This document shows positions 12,921-24,440 of a DNA stretch of 64,000 nt, piece by piece. The position numbers and the translations under genes were made by a program. Origin of the DNA: Lantana camara (taxonomy: Eukaryota; Streptophyta; Magnoliopsida; Lamiales; Verbenaceae). Positions within the stretch are counted from its first letter, which is position 1. Each line of letters opens with the position of its first letter. The stretch spans positions 85,844,501 to 85,908,500 of the forward strand of contig CM074858.1 in assembly GCA_037501455.1 (NCBI GenBank). Reading direction: 5' to 3'. The notes under the pieces are model-generated. The model worked only from the letters and a program-made list of their open reading frames with translations. It searched no databases and had not been told where the DNA came from.

Positions 12921-13401
12921 CTGAAGGTGGAATGAACTTGTTCCTAAACTCTCGAGTAAAGACCTCCCAATTAATTTCCTCCCCGGCGGCCTCCAACACT
13001 ATCTTAGTACTTTCCCACCAAGAGTAAGCCTCTCCTTGGATCAATGTAATGGTGCAACGAGCTTTCTCTCAGGATTCACATGGTATAAGCTCCCAAATTC
13101 TCTCTACTTCCTTTAACCACATCTCCACCTCGGTATCATTTCCGTGGAAGAATTTAGGAGGGTGCTGGTTCTGGAATTCCCGAAGTATAGTTGAGATAGG
13201 TGTTTCTAATTGCACCGGTGGAGCAAGCGGTGCGGGAGGAACATGCTCTCTCATCCTCTGATCTATAAGGCCAACCACAGCATTTATGAAGTCCTGTGGT
13301 TGAGCTGGAGGGGGTGGTGATCTCTCTCGATGATGATGCCGACGATGTCGATATCCCTGAGAACGATCACGATGATGATGACCTCGGTGCCTCCTGTATT
13401 C
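12921..13401 (-). pseudogene. gag fragment of the TR-GAG-like element, cut by the Tekay-like insertion
   Basis: This matches the N-terminal half of the gag at 20290-21099, including the stretch NQHPPKFFHGNDTE. The C-terminal half, with the zinc knuckles, is separated by the Tekay-like element and lies left of the window if it survives. The frame is also broken by a stop close to 13069. Upstream the frame continues into a histidine/arginine-rich tail to about 13401 where I see no clear ATG, so the original start is uncertain. Confidence 0.8.
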
Positions 13402-13608
13402 AAGACACTAAGGATGCATGTGGCATTAGTGGATGCTAATGGTTGCAATTAAGTCTCAAGTCACAAATAATTCACATAATTCAAAGACTTCAAGTTATTC
13501 AAATAATTTCAGTTAAAGATGCAAGACTCTCAAGTTGACAATTAATTCCTATGCCGCACGACCTAGACTCGACACGGCACGACACTAGAGGCCCGATTTT
13601 GCAACCGG

Positions 13609-13620
13609 GCTCTGATACCA
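13609..13620 (-). other. primer binding site, array unit A
   Basis: The minus strand reads TGGTATCAGAGC (initiator tRNA-Met), seven bases inside LTR A. Confidence 0.88.
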
Positions 13621-13627
13621 CCTAAGA

Positions 13628-15980
13628 TGTAACACCCGGAATGCAAAGGTGCCACATCCCCCGCACTATAGCTCAGTCCACATATGAAATGGACAATTCA
13701 TACATGAACTGAGCCATAGCGAACGGGTGACAAGAAAATAAAGACTTGACTAGCTAGGCGGGACTAACCCTAAACCAGTTACCACAGTGCAAAAAGGAAT
13801 AAACATAAGCCTGCCATTCACGAGCATTTATCAAGTAATCTAAAACCTAACATTACATATCAATACATTATCATCTCTCAAATACATACCATTTCATATA
13901 ATCCAAAAATAACAATACATATGCAACAAAGTAGGATGGACACGTGCTAGACCCGAAAAGAAAGACTTGACTTGACACCAATCCCGCCTAGCTCACAACC
14001 TGCAAAACTGAAAGGTGAGGTGTCAGTCTACTATAGACTGAGCGAGGGGTATAATAGCTATAAGCGCAGATTACATGAAAGTCGTAACCTCGGGTAAGGT
14101 TTATAGCTGGAAAACAAATTTGAAACAATATAAGTTCAATAACAACGTAAACTCGCCCGAGATTACCACTATCAGATTAGACACTTCAATCAATTTCAAT
14201 CAATCAATTGGTGGCCCGACGAGTGAGGGCAATTCTCCAACCTTACTCCAACAGTGTACAATCACGATATTTTTAGTTAATTAATTAAGTGATCACACAT
14301 TCAATTACAGTGCACACGTAGCAGTTTCAATGACTCCTTCTTCCTCCAATGATGGTGGGTTTGCAAGGCCCGATCCATCCACGGTAAACACGGTGTACGT
14401 CGGGAACAAGACTCCCACGCACGGGACTCCTTCCTCCACCAAACCTCCTGGTGGATTCAGGGTTCATCCCCACGGTTGAGAGGAGTGTAAGAGTTACCCG
14501 TCAGCCCATGCTTTCTCGGTTGGCTCAAACACTCACTCTCGGGCCCACAGTGCACGATACAATATACTCGCCCAAAACACGATCAATCAATTCAATATAA
14601 TTCAGTAAATCAGTAGCAAATCAATAGAGTTTGGAAAACTATAGATATATAGATACCTTTTGGCTTCAACATCACATAGGGTTGTAATGGTCCTATATAT
14701 CTAGAAATTAAACCTCACCTGTACCGACAAAATAAAGAGAAAGACACGGTCTAAGAAGTCCACTCCACGTCACTGGTGTGCTGGTTTGTACAACAAAGAC
14801 AAGTGTACATAAGACACGACCCAAATGAACCAATTAGGACGAACGGCGTAACATGACGTGCAATAACGAGAATGGACAATTATCAAATGTCATGATCATA
14901 TTTAAGCATAAAACACGCATATAATAGTACGTGCAGTAGCATGCAACCAAAATATGCATGAAAACAGGATGTGACACGCCCGTGTCACCATTATACACTA
15001 AGCCGTGACACCCTCGTGTCACAGTACAGCGGACAATATGCATGAAAATAGAAGGTGACACGCCCGTGTCACCAATACAAAGCAAGCCGTGACACCCCCG
15101 TGTCACGGTACAGAGAAATCAAACCATCAAGCAACCCCGGGTCACGTACCCCCGTGTCACGCTGAAGGAGGAAAATGTGACACGCCCGTGTCACGTACGT
15201 AGGAGAGAAAAACAGAGCAGTTATGCAGGGGAAGCACGAAATAAACCACAAATGATCACATAACAATCCCCAAATGCATATAAATCATGAAATAAACATG
15301 CTAACATACTTATAGTTCAATAATAACTCCAATAAACACTTAAATCCATGCTTACTCATCAAGAATCACTCATATCAAACCCATAAATGAACTCATGCTC
15401 CAAGCTTATAAACTTCATAATATGTACATCAAATGCAAGCTAAAATCATATAATCATGCTTTCATCAACTAAAACACATTTAGGCAAGCTCAAACCATAA
15501 CCCTAGTTCTCATATATACACATGAATTCTCCCCAACTAAGCTCAATACCTTGAATGAAGGAGGAGAAGGAAAAGAGATGGAGATATGATGATGATGCTT
15601 CTAAGTATGCAATTTCTTCTCAAATCCAAGCTTGGAATGATGAACTCCTATTCTTCTTCTTGCTTGGGGTTTGAACGAGAGGAGGGAGAAAGGGAAGGGA
15701 TCATATGTGTATATGTTTGATGCAATCAAAGGGATATAAGCTAGATATTATAAGACTAGGCAAACTTTGCAATTAGATCCCTCCACTTCATAAGTCATGC
15801 AATTAAGTTCAATCTAAAGGAAAATGATCAATTAAGTCCAAGACTATTTCATGCAATTAAGTCTCTAAGCTTATGAAGGGATCTTTTAGGGACAATTAAG
15901 TAATTAAACAATTAAGTCATAATTGGCAATTATTTCACATTAATTCACATATTGCATAATTGAAAGATTAGGGCGTTACA
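13628..15980 (-). repeat. LTR A of the TR-GAG-like array (2353 bp)
   Basis: It starts TGTAACACCC and ends GGGCGTTACA. It is nearly identical to LTR B throughout and to LTR C where that one is present. It carries a cluster of GTGACAC-type palindromes (14971-15194). The small ORFs in it recur at the same place in LTR B and are repeat content rather than genes. Confidence 0.92.
14971..15194. repeat. cluster of palindromes GTGACACNCCCGTGTCAC in LTR A
   Basis: Five near-perfect inverted repeats with eight-base arms and a two-base centre start at 14971, 15005, 15055, 15089 and 15177. Single half-sites lie near 15136-15160. Core example: GTGACACGCCCGTGTCAC. The regular palindromic design suggests binding sites for a dimeric protein or a structured RNA; the role is inference. 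Confidence 0.8.
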
Positions 15981-16329
15981 ATCACCCCTACTTAAAAGGA
16001 CCTGGTCCCCAAGTCCACTACCCTAACTACAATTTAAAACACAAGACGAGAGAACCCCGTCTCCCCAAACAATTAATGAGAAAGCCCGGTTTTTCACTAA
16101 ACAAGAGAGCACCCCTTCTCTCACACAACACACCACGCACAAACTTAAATAACACTTACATATAACGTCACATATGGAGCAAGTAGGAAGATCAACATTT
16201 CAACTATTCACACAAAAACAAATAGCAAACACAAGGAATACAAATATATAAAATAAGAAAGCGTATGATGCACGTGATATGCATGTTTAGATGTACCGTT
16301 CACCGTTGTTCTTGCCTGTTAAATGGTCG
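15981..16329 (-). other. polypurine tract and 3' non-coding part of array unit A
   Basis: The minus-strand run AAGTAGGGGTGAT precedes the LTR start at 15980. The remainder to 16329 holds no recognisable gene. Pol should lie here in an autonomous element and is absent. Confidence 0.7.
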
Positions 16330-17160
16330 TTAACCCCCGGTGGATAGTTTTTGTCGCTCCGGACATGTATCTGTCTGATGCTCAGCACTCCCACAACGGA
16401 AACATAGACGCAACCGCTTCCTACAACCAACATAAGTGTAGGTGTCACGTCCACAATAAGTGCAGAGAGGTTTTTCTGGAGATGGTGACAACGCCGGTTT
16501 AGGTAGAGTCGTCTGAGTCGATCCCGCTGGTGAGGTAGAACTCCTAGTATTTACGGCATCCTCAACTTTCAAAGCTTTGATAGTAGCTTTGGCCTACGTG
16601 CTTGTATTGACCGCTTCTAATGCCTCTTGTATGTCTGGTCGAAGTCCTTGCACAAACTGCATTGCCTTATGAAAGTCATCACTCGCTATATTAGGTGCAT
16701 AGCGAGATAGCCTCTCATACTCGGCTATATACTCCGAAACTGACATCCTTCCTTGCTTTAATTCCGTGAACTCCTTCAATCTCCTAGTACGCGCTGAAGG
16801 TGGAATGAACTTGTTCCTAAACTCTCGAGTAAAGACCTCCCAATTAATTTCCTTCCCGGCGGCCTCCAACACTATCATAGTACTTTCCCACCAAGAGTAA
16901 GCCTCTCCTTGGATCAATGTAATGGTGCAACGAGCTTTCTCTCGAGACTCACATGGTATAAGCTCCCAAATTCTCTCTACTTCCTTTAACCACATCTCCG
17001 CCTCGGTATCATTTCCGTGGAAGAATTTAGGAGGGTGCTGGTTCTGGAATTCCCGAAGTATAGTTGAGATAGGTGCTTCTAATTGCACCGGTGGAGCAGG
17101 CGGTGCGGGAGGAACATGCTCTCTCATCCTCTGATCTATAAGGCCAACCACAGCATTCAT
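16330..17160 (-). pseudogene. gag of array unit A, one nonsense codon
   Basis: Same protein as the gag at 20290-21099: the Ty3-type gag core (GEAYSWWEST) followed by two zinc knuckles (CTYCGRDTYTYVGC and CFRCGSAEHQTDTC). A TGG to TAG change at about 16591-16593 splits it; the sister copy has tryptophan there (STWAKATIK). Otherwise it is open to the end at 16330. It lies between primer site and polypurine tract as the only coding part of its unit. The first ATG of the open frame is at 17160, but codons upstream still look like gag N-terminus. Confidence 0.85.
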
Positions 17161-17500
17161 GAAGTCCTGTGGTTGAGCTGGAGGGGGTGGTGATCTCTCT
17201 CGGTGATGATGCCGATGATGTCGATGTCCCTGAGAACGATCACGATGATGATGACCTCGGTGCCTCCTGTATTCAAGACACTAAGGATGCATGTGGCATT
17301 AGTGGATGCTAATGGTTGCAATAAAGTCTCAAGTCACAAATAATTCACATAATTCAAAGACTTCAAGTTATTCAAATGATCTCAAATGAGTCAAATAATT
17401 TCAGTTAAAGATGCAAGACTCTCAAGTTGACAATTAATTCCTATGCCGCACGACCTAGACTCGACACGGCACGACACTAGAGGCCCGGTTTTGCAACCGG

Positions 17501-17512
17501 GCTCTGATACCA
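17501..17512 (-). other. primer binding site, array unit B
   Basis: The minus strand reads TGGTATCAGAGC (initiator tRNA-Met), seven bases inside LTR B. Confidence 0.88.
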
Positions 17513-17519
17513 CCTAAGA

Positions 17520-19867
17520 TGTAACACCCGGAATGCAAACGTGCCATATCCCCTGCACTATAGCTCAGTCCACATATGAAACGGACAATCCATACATGAA
17601 CTGAGCCATAGCGAACGGGTGACAAGAAAATAAAGACTTGACTAGCTAGGCGGGACTAACCCTAAACCAGTTACCACAGTGCAAAAAGGAATAAACATAA
17701 GCCTGCCATTCACGAGCATTTATCAAGTAATCTAAAACCTAACATTACATATCAATACATTATCATCTCTCAAATACATACCATTTCATATAATCCAAAA
17801 ATAACAATACATATGAAGTAGGATGGACACTTGCTAGACCCGAAAAGAAAGACTTGACTTGACACCAATCCCGCCTAGCTCACAACCTGCAAAACTGAAA
17901 GGTGAGGTGTCAGTCTACCATAGACTGAGCGAGGGGTATAATAGTTATAAGCGCAGATTACATGCAAGTCGTAACCTCGGGTAAGGTTTATAGCTGGAAA
18001 CCAAATTTGAAACAATATAAGTTCAATAACAATGTAAACTCGCCCGAGATTACCACTATCAGATTAGACACTTCAATCAATTTCAATCAATCAATCGGTG
18101 GCCCGGCGAGTGAGGGCAATTCTCCAACCTTACTCCAACAGTGTACAATCACGATACTTTTAGTTAATTAATTAAGTGATCACACAATCAATTACAGTGC
18201 ACACGTAGCAGTTTCAATGACTCCTTCTTCCTCCAATGATGGTGGGTTTGCAAGGCCCGATCCATCCACGGTAAACACGGTGTACGTCGGGAACATGACT
18301 CCCACGCACGGGACTCCTTCCTCCACCAAATCTCCTGGTGGATTCAGGGTTCATCCCCACGGTTGAGAGGAGTGTAAGAGTTACCCGTCAGCCCATGCTT
18401 TCCCGGTTGGCTCAAACACTCACTCTCGGGCCCACAGTGCACGATACAATATACTCGCCCGAAACCCGATCAATCAATTCAATACAATTCAGTAAATTAG
18501 TAGCAGATCAATAGAGTTTGGAAAACTATAGATATATAGATACCTTTTGGCTTCAACATCACATAGGGTTGTAATGGTCCTATATATCTAGAAATTAAAC
18601 CTCACCTGTACCGACAAAATAAAGAGAAAGACACGGTCTAAGAAGTCCACTCCACGTCACTGGTGTGCTGCTCTGTGCAACAAAGACAAGTGTACATAAG
18701 ACACGACCCAAATGAACCAATTAGGACGAACGGCGTAACATGACGTGCAATAACGAGAATGGAAAATTATCAAATGTCATGATCATATTTAAGCATAAAA
18801 CACGCATATAATAGTACGTACAGTAGCATGCAACCAAAATATGCATGAAAACAGGATGTGACACGCCCGTGTCACCATTATACACTAAGCCGTGACACCC
18901 TCGTGTCACAGTACAGCGGACAATATGCATGAAAACAGAAGGTGACACGCCCGTGTCACCAATACAAAGCAATCCGTGACACCCCCGTGTCACGGTACAG
19001 AGAAATCAAACCATCAAGCAACCCCGTGTCACGTACCCCCGTGTCACGATGAAGGAGGAAAATGTGACACGCCCGTGTCACGTACGTAGGAGAGAAAAAC
19101 AGAGCAGTTATGCAGGGGAAGCACGAAATAAACCACAAATGATCACATAACAATCCCCAAATGCATATAAATCATGAAATAAACATGCTAACATACTTAT
19201 AGTTCAATAATAACTCCAATAAACACTTAAATCCATGCTTACTCATCAAGAATCACTCATATCAAACCCATAAATGAACTCATGCTCCAAGCTTATAAAC
19301 TTCATAATATGTACATCTAATGCAAGCTAAAATCATATAATCATGCTTTCATCAACTAAAACACATTTAGGCAAGCTCAAACCATAACCCTAGTTCTCAT
19401 ATATACACATGAATTCTCCCCAACTAAGCTCAATACCTTGAATGAAGGAGGAGAAGGAAAAGAGATGGAGATATGATGATGATGCTTCTAAGTATGCAAT
19501 TTCTTCTCAAATCCAAGCTTGGAATGATGAACTCCTATTCTTCTTCTTGCTTGGGGTTTGAACGAGAGGAGGGAGAAAGGGAAGGGATCATATGTGTATA
19601 TGTTTGATGCAATCAAAGCGATATAAGCTAGATATTATAAGACTAGGCAAACTTTGCAATTAGATCCCTCCACTTCATAAGTCATGCAATTAAGTTCAAT
19701 CTAAAGGAAAATGATCAATTAAGTCCAAGACTATTTCATGCAATTAAGTCTCTAAGCTTATGAAGGGATCAATCAGGGACAATTAAGTAATTAAACAATT
19801 AAGTCATAATTGGCAATTATTTCACATTAATGCACATATTGCATAATTGAAAGATTGGGGCGTTGCA
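17520..19867 (-). repeat. LTR B of the TR-GAG-like array (2348 bp)
   Basis: The middle of three tandem LTRs. It starts TGTAACACCC and ends GTTGCA, one base off the GTTACA seen in A and C. It is nearly identical to LTR A. It keeps the same palindrome cluster, at 18858-19081. Confidence 0.92.
18858..19081. repeat. cluster of GTGACACNCCCGTGTCAC palindromes in LTR B
   Basis: Same arrangement as in LTR A; the first copy spans 18858-18875 and the last 19064-19081. Order and spacing are kept. Confidence 0.8.
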
Positions 19868-19987
19868 ATCACCCCTCCTTAAAAGGACCTGGTCCCCAGG
19901 TCCACTACCCTAACTACAATTTAAAACACAAGACGAGAGAACCCCGTCTCCCCAAACAATTAACGAAAAAGCCCCATTTCTCACTAA

Positions 19988-20066
19988 ACAAGAGAGCACC
20001 CCGTCTCTCACACAGAAGAGAGAACCCCATCTCTCACACAGAAGAGAGAACCCCGTCTCTCACACA
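19988..20066. repeat. short tandem repeat, unit about 27 bp (GAAGAGAGAACCCC...TCTCTCACACA)
   Basis: About two and a half copies of a unit with inverted GAGAGA/TCTCTC ends lie in the 3' non-coding part of unit B. Unit A has a single copy, so this is a local expansion. Confidence 0.75.
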
Positions 20067-20289
20067 ACACACCACGCACAAACTTAAATAACACTTACAT
20101 ATAACGTCACATATGGAGCAAGTAGGAAGATCAACATTTCAACTATTCACACAAAAACAAATAGCAAACACAAGGAATAGAAATATATAAAATAAGAAAG
20201 CGTATGATGCACGTGATATGCATGTTTAGATGTACCGTTCACCGTTGTTCTTGCCTGTTAAATGGTCGTTGACCCCCGGTGGATAGTTC

Positions 20290-21099
20290 TTATCGCTCCG
20301 GACATGTATCTGTCTGATGCTCAGCACTCCCACAACGGAAACATAGACGCAACCGCTTCCTACAACCATCATAAGTGTGGGTGTCACGTTCACAATAAGT
20401 GCAGAGAGGTTTTTCTGGAGATGGTGACAACGCCGGTTTAGGTAGAGTCGTCTGAGTCGATCCCGCTCGTGAGGTAGAACTCCTAGCATTTACGGCATCC
20501 TCCACTTTCAAAGCTTTGATAGTAGCTTTGGCCCACGTGCTTGTATTGACCGCTTCTAATGCCTCTTGTGTGTCCGGTCGAAGTCCTTGCACAAACTGCA
20601 TTGCCTTATGAAAGTCATCACTCGCTATATTAGGTGCATAGCGAGATAGCCTCTCATACTCGGCTATATACTCCGAAACTGACATCCTTCCTTGCTTTAA
20701 TTCCGTGAACTCCTTCAATCTCCTAGTACGCGCTGAAGGTGGAATGAACTTGTTCCTAAACTCTCGAGTAAAGACCTCCCAATTAATTTCCTCCTCGGCG
20801 GCCTCCAACACTATCTTAGTACTTTCCCACCAAGAGTAAGCCTCTCCTTGGATCAATGTAATGGTGCAACGAGCTTTCTCTCGAGACTCACATGGTATAA
20901 GCTCCCAAATTCTCTCTACTTCCTTTAACCACATCTCCGCCTCGGTATCATTTCCGTCGAAGAATTTAGGAGGGTGCTGGTTCTGGAATTCCCGAAGTAT
21001 AGTTGAGATAGGTGCTTCTAATTGCACCGGTGGAGCAGGCGGTGCGGGAGGAACATGCTCTCTCATCCTCTGATCTATAAGGCCAACAACAGCATTCAT
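20290..21099 (-). CDS. gag of array unit B (only intact gag of the array)
   Basis: A 269-residue open frame. Residues about 25-190 are the Ty3-type gag core, with the conserved aromatic stretch GEAYSWWEST near 85 and the helical segment LKEFTELKQGRMSVSEYI. A serine/proline linker follows. Two zinc knuckles lie at about 235-265 (CTYCERDTHTYDGC, CFRCGSAEHQTDTC). Gag would coat and package element RNA. No protease, reverse transcriptase or integrase follows. The coding frame extends upstream of the first ATG into a histidine/arginine-rich tail without a clear start, so the natural N-terminus may be longer. A frame overlapping its end is a shadow. Confidence 0.82.
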   Translation of the reverse strand: MNAVVGLIDQRMREHVPPAPPAPPVQLEAPISTILREFQNQHPPKFFDGNDTEAEMWLKEVERIWELIPCESREKARCTITLIQGEAYSWWESTKIVLEAAEEEINWEVFTREFRNKFIPPSARTRRLKEFTELKQGRMSVSEYIAEYERLSRYAPNIASDDFHKAMQFVQGLRPDTQEALEAVNTSTWAKATIKALKVEDAVNARSSTSRAGSTQTTLPKPALSPSPEKPLCTYCERDTHTYDGCRKRLRLCFRCGSAEHQTDTCPER

Positions 21100-21439
21100 G
21101 AAGTCCTGTGGTTGAGCTGGAGGGGGTGGTGATCTCTCTCGATGATGATGCCGACGATGTCGATGTCCCTGAGAACGATCACGATGATGATGACCTCGGT
21201 GCCTCCTGTATTCAAGACACTAAGGATGCATGTGGCATTAGTGGATGCTAATGGTTGCAATTAAGTCTCAAGTCACAAATAATTCACATAATTCAAAGAC
21301 TTCAAGTTATTCAATTAATTTCAAATGAGTCAAATAATTTCAGTTAAAGATGCAAGACTCTCAAGTTGACAATTAATTCCTATGCCGCACGACCTAGACT
21401 CGACACGGCATGACACTAGAGGCCCTGTTTTGCAACCGG

Positions 21440-21451
21440 GCTCTGATACCA
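21440..21451 (-). other. primer binding site, array unit C
   Basis: The minus strand reads TGGTATCAGAGC (initiator tRNA-Met), seven bases inside LTR C. Confidence 0.88.
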
Positions 21452-21458
21452 CCTAAGA

Positions 21459-22819
21459 TGTAACACCCGGAATGCAAAGGTGCCACATCCCCCGCACTAT
21501 AGCTCAGTCCACATATGAAACGGACAATCCATAAATGAACTGAGCCATAGCGAACGCGTGACAAGAAAATAAAGACTTGACTAGCTAGGCGGGACTAACC
21601 CTAAACCAGTTACCACAGTGCAAAAAGGAATAAACATAAGCCTGCCATTCACGAGCATTTATCAAGTAATCTAAAACCTAACATTACATATCAGTACATT
21701 ATCATCTCTCAAATACATACCATTTCATATAATCCAAAAATAACAATACATATGCAACAAAGTAGGATGGACACGTGCTAGACCCAAAAAGAAAGACTTG
21801 ACTTGACACCAATCCCGCCTAGCTCACAACCTGCAAAACTGAAAGGTGAGGTGTCAGTCTACCACAGACTGAGCGAGGGGTATAATAGCTATAAGCGCAG
21901 ATTACATGCAAGTCGTAACCTCGGGTAAGGTTTATTGCTGGAAACCAATACAGGTGTCACGGTACAGAGAAATCAAACCATCAAGCACCCCCGTGTCACG
22001 CTGAAAGAGGAAAATGTGACACGCCCGTGTCACGTACGTAGGAGAGAAAAACAGAGCAGTTATGCAGGGGATGCACGAAATAAACCACAAATGATCACAT
22101 AACAATCCCCAAATGCATATAAATCATGAAATAAACATGCTAACATACTTATAGCTCAATAATAACTCCGATAAACACTTAAATCCATGCTTACTCATCA
22201 AGAATCACTCATATCAAACCCATAAATCAACTCATGCTCCAAGCTTATAAACTTCATAATATGTACATCAAATGCAAGCTAAAATCATATAATCATGCTT
22301 TCATCAAATAAAACACATTTAGGCAAGCTCAAACCATAACCCTAGTTCTCATATATACACATGAATTCTCCCCAACTAAGCTCAATACCTTGAATGAAGA
22401 AGGGGAAGAAAAAGAGATGGAGATATGATGATGATGCTTCTAAGTATGCAATTTCTTCTCAAATCCAAGCTTGGAATGATGAACTCCTATTCTTCTTCTT
22501 GCTTGGGGGTTGAACGAGAGGAGGGAGAAAGGGAAGGGATCATATGTGTATATGTTTGATGCAATCAAAGGGATATAAGCTAGATATTATAAGACTAGGC
22601 AAACTTTGCAATTAGATCCCTCCACTTCATAAGTCATGCAATTAAGTTCAATCTCAAGGAAAATGATCAATTAAGTCCAAGACTATTTCATGCAATTAAG
22701 TCTCTAAGCTTATGAAAGGATCAATTAGGGACAATTAAGTAATTAAACAATTAAGTCATAATTGGCAATTATTTCACATTAATTCACATATTGCATAATT
22801 GAAAGATTGGGGCGTTACA
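21459..22819 (-). repeat. LTR C of the TR-GAG-like array, internally deleted
   Basis: It starts TGTAACACCC and ends GGGCGTTACA like LTR A, but lacks about 1 kb. At about 21948-21953 the sequence jumps from a point matching 18004 in LTR B to one matching about 18985. Most of the palindrome cluster is lost; two or three elements remain at 21953-22035. Its right end meets Athila integrase sequence, so TTGAA (22820-22824) is the expected target duplication; the partner is outside the window. Confidence 0.88.
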
Positions 22820-23886
22820 TTGAATGTGGTTTCTTTTGGCCTAGCTTGTTTCGAGACGCTTACCTATTTTGCAAAAGCTGTGAAAATTATCAAAAGACGG
22901 GTAACATAGGCCTTAAAAATCAAATGCCAATGAACCCTATTCAACCTTGTGAAATTTTTGATGTTTGGGGTATTGATTTTATGGGACTGTTCCCTTCGTC
23001 TTTTGGCAATTCTTATATCCTCTTGGCTGTTGACTATGTTTCCAAGTGGGTAGAAGCTAAGGCCACCTGAACTAATGATTTAAAAGTGGTTGTAGAATTT
23101 TTCAGGTCTAACATTTTCTCCAGGTTTGGAACGCTTCGTGCTATTATCAGCGATCGAGGAACACAATTCTGCAACCGGTTGGTGAGCTCACTTTTGGCTA
23201 AGTATCATGTCACACACCGGACTTCTACAGCCTATCACCCGCAGACAAATGGGCAAGCAGAGATATCTAATAGAGAGATTAAGTCTATCCTAGAGAAGAC
23301 AGTGAACCCGATCAGGAAGGATTGGAGTCAGAGGTTAAATGACGCCTTACGGGCGTATCGGACAGCGTACAAGACGCCATTGGGAATGTCCCCCTTCCGA
23401 ATTGTTTTTGGCAAAGCGTGTCACCTGCCCGTAGAATTAGAGCATAAAGCCTTTTGGGCTATCAAAACATGCAACATGCAAATGGATGCAGCGGGAGAGA
23501 AACGGAAGCTTCAACTTCAGGAGTTAGAAGAAATCTGGAATGATGCTTACGAGAATTCCATAATTTATAAGTCTAAGGCTAAGAAATTTCATGATTTGAT
23601 GATTTCCCAAAAAAATTTCTTAGTAGGTCAGAAAGTCTTACTTTTTAATTCTCGTTTGCGTCTCTTCCCAGGCAAGCTGCAATCTCGGTAGACAGGTCGC
23701 TTCGTGGTCACGAACATTGCTGCACATGAAGCCATAGAGATCAAAGACTTAAAGAATGGGAATATTTTAAAAGTAAACGGGCATCGGCTGAAACCTTTCT
23801 ATGAATTCACTCAGCCGGCTGACATTGAGGATATCCGTCTGGAGGCCCCGCCTCCGGCTGTTAGCACTTCTGAAATGCCTCGTTGA
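22820..23886 (+). pseudogene. Athila integrase, 5'-truncated
   Basis: Integrase inserts element DNA into the chromosome. Seen: the zinc region ([12 protein letters not shown]), the catalytic core with DVWGIDFMG and the second aspartate in [11 protein letters not shown], the glutamate-side block [19 protein letters not shown], and the Athila-type region [20 protein letters not shown]. The N-terminal part is cut by LTR C at 22819. In-frame stops at about 23068-23070 (after KWVEAKAT) and 23689-23691 interrupt it; the last part (23704-23886) continues the C-terminal domain to TSEMPR. It is inactive as it stands. Confidence 0.9.
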
Positions 23887-24440
23887 GTCCGAGACAATAA
23901 ACAAGGGCGCTCTTAGGAGGCAACCCAATTTGTGACGTTTTAAACGTCACCTTAGTCCCGTTTTACTTTTGTTTTCTCTCCCTTTTCCTTTGTTTCTTTG
24001 TTCTGCTCTCGTGATTAATTTTAAGCTCTCGTATTCTGCAGGAACAGGTCTCATTGCCCAGAATTCAAGTTTTTACAGCAAAGTGAGTGGAGGTTCGGTC
24101 ATACCCAGAGATCATACAATTTTTTTTTAGGGGGAAAATACCTTACTTCTAAAATAAATAACCCACCTAAAATAAACCTACCCGTACCCCTGACCCGTCA
24201 GCCTACCACGCGGATCCACTCCAAACCGTGAACCTTGCCCACAACCCGACCCGAAATCCAAATCGACACTCCCCTGCCAAACTTAACCCTAACCCTAATC
24301 CAATTTTCCCTTTCACCACCTCTCACTTTCACCCTACAACTTTTAAAGAACCACCGCCTCATCCTTTCACCGCGACCTCAGCCACCATAACACCACCGTC
24401 TCACCACCCATTAACCACCACGGTACCACCGTAACAAACC
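23887..24440 (+). promoter_or_regulatory. Athila spacer with candidate 3' splice acceptor before the env-like ORF
   Basis: A long pyrimidine-rich stretch (23955-24005) is followed by TTAATTTTAAG and the acceptor-like TATTCTGCAG ending at 24041. Its place between integrase and the env-like ORF fits expression of that ORF from a spliced subgenomic RNA, as proposed for plant elements with a third ORF. No splice is demonstrated. The rest is proline/histidine-coding-like sequence cut at 24440 by the next insertion. Confidence 0.4.

Larger units (their letters stand above)
12921..22819 (-). mobile_element. tandem array of a gag-only (TR-GAG-like) gypsy element: three LTRs, two full internal regions
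   Basis: On the plus strand the order is broken gag, primer site, LTR A, polypurine tract, gag, primer site, LTR B, polypurine tract, gag, primer site, LTR C. LTR starts are at 13628, 17520 and 21459, a period of about 3.9 kb. Each full internal region is only about 1.5-1.6 kb and holds gag with no reverse transcriptase or integrase, so this family depended on enzymes made elsewhere. Neighbouring units share LTRs, as expected from unequal recombination or tandem integration rather than separate insertions. The array ends at 22819 and abuts Athila integrase sequence. The Tekay-like element interrupts its left gag. Confidence 0.85.

Noticed and set aside
14971..15194. Spaced palindromic repeats reminiscent of a CRISPR array
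   Set aside because: Spacers are irregular, repeats vary, the host is a plant and the array recurs in LTRs. It is not CRISPR.
14834..15266. ORFs reading DTGVS/TRGCH repeats on the minus strand, repeated at 18721-19153
   Set aside because: The pattern is the translation of the GTGACACNCCCGTGTCAC palindromes inside the LTRs, not a protein.
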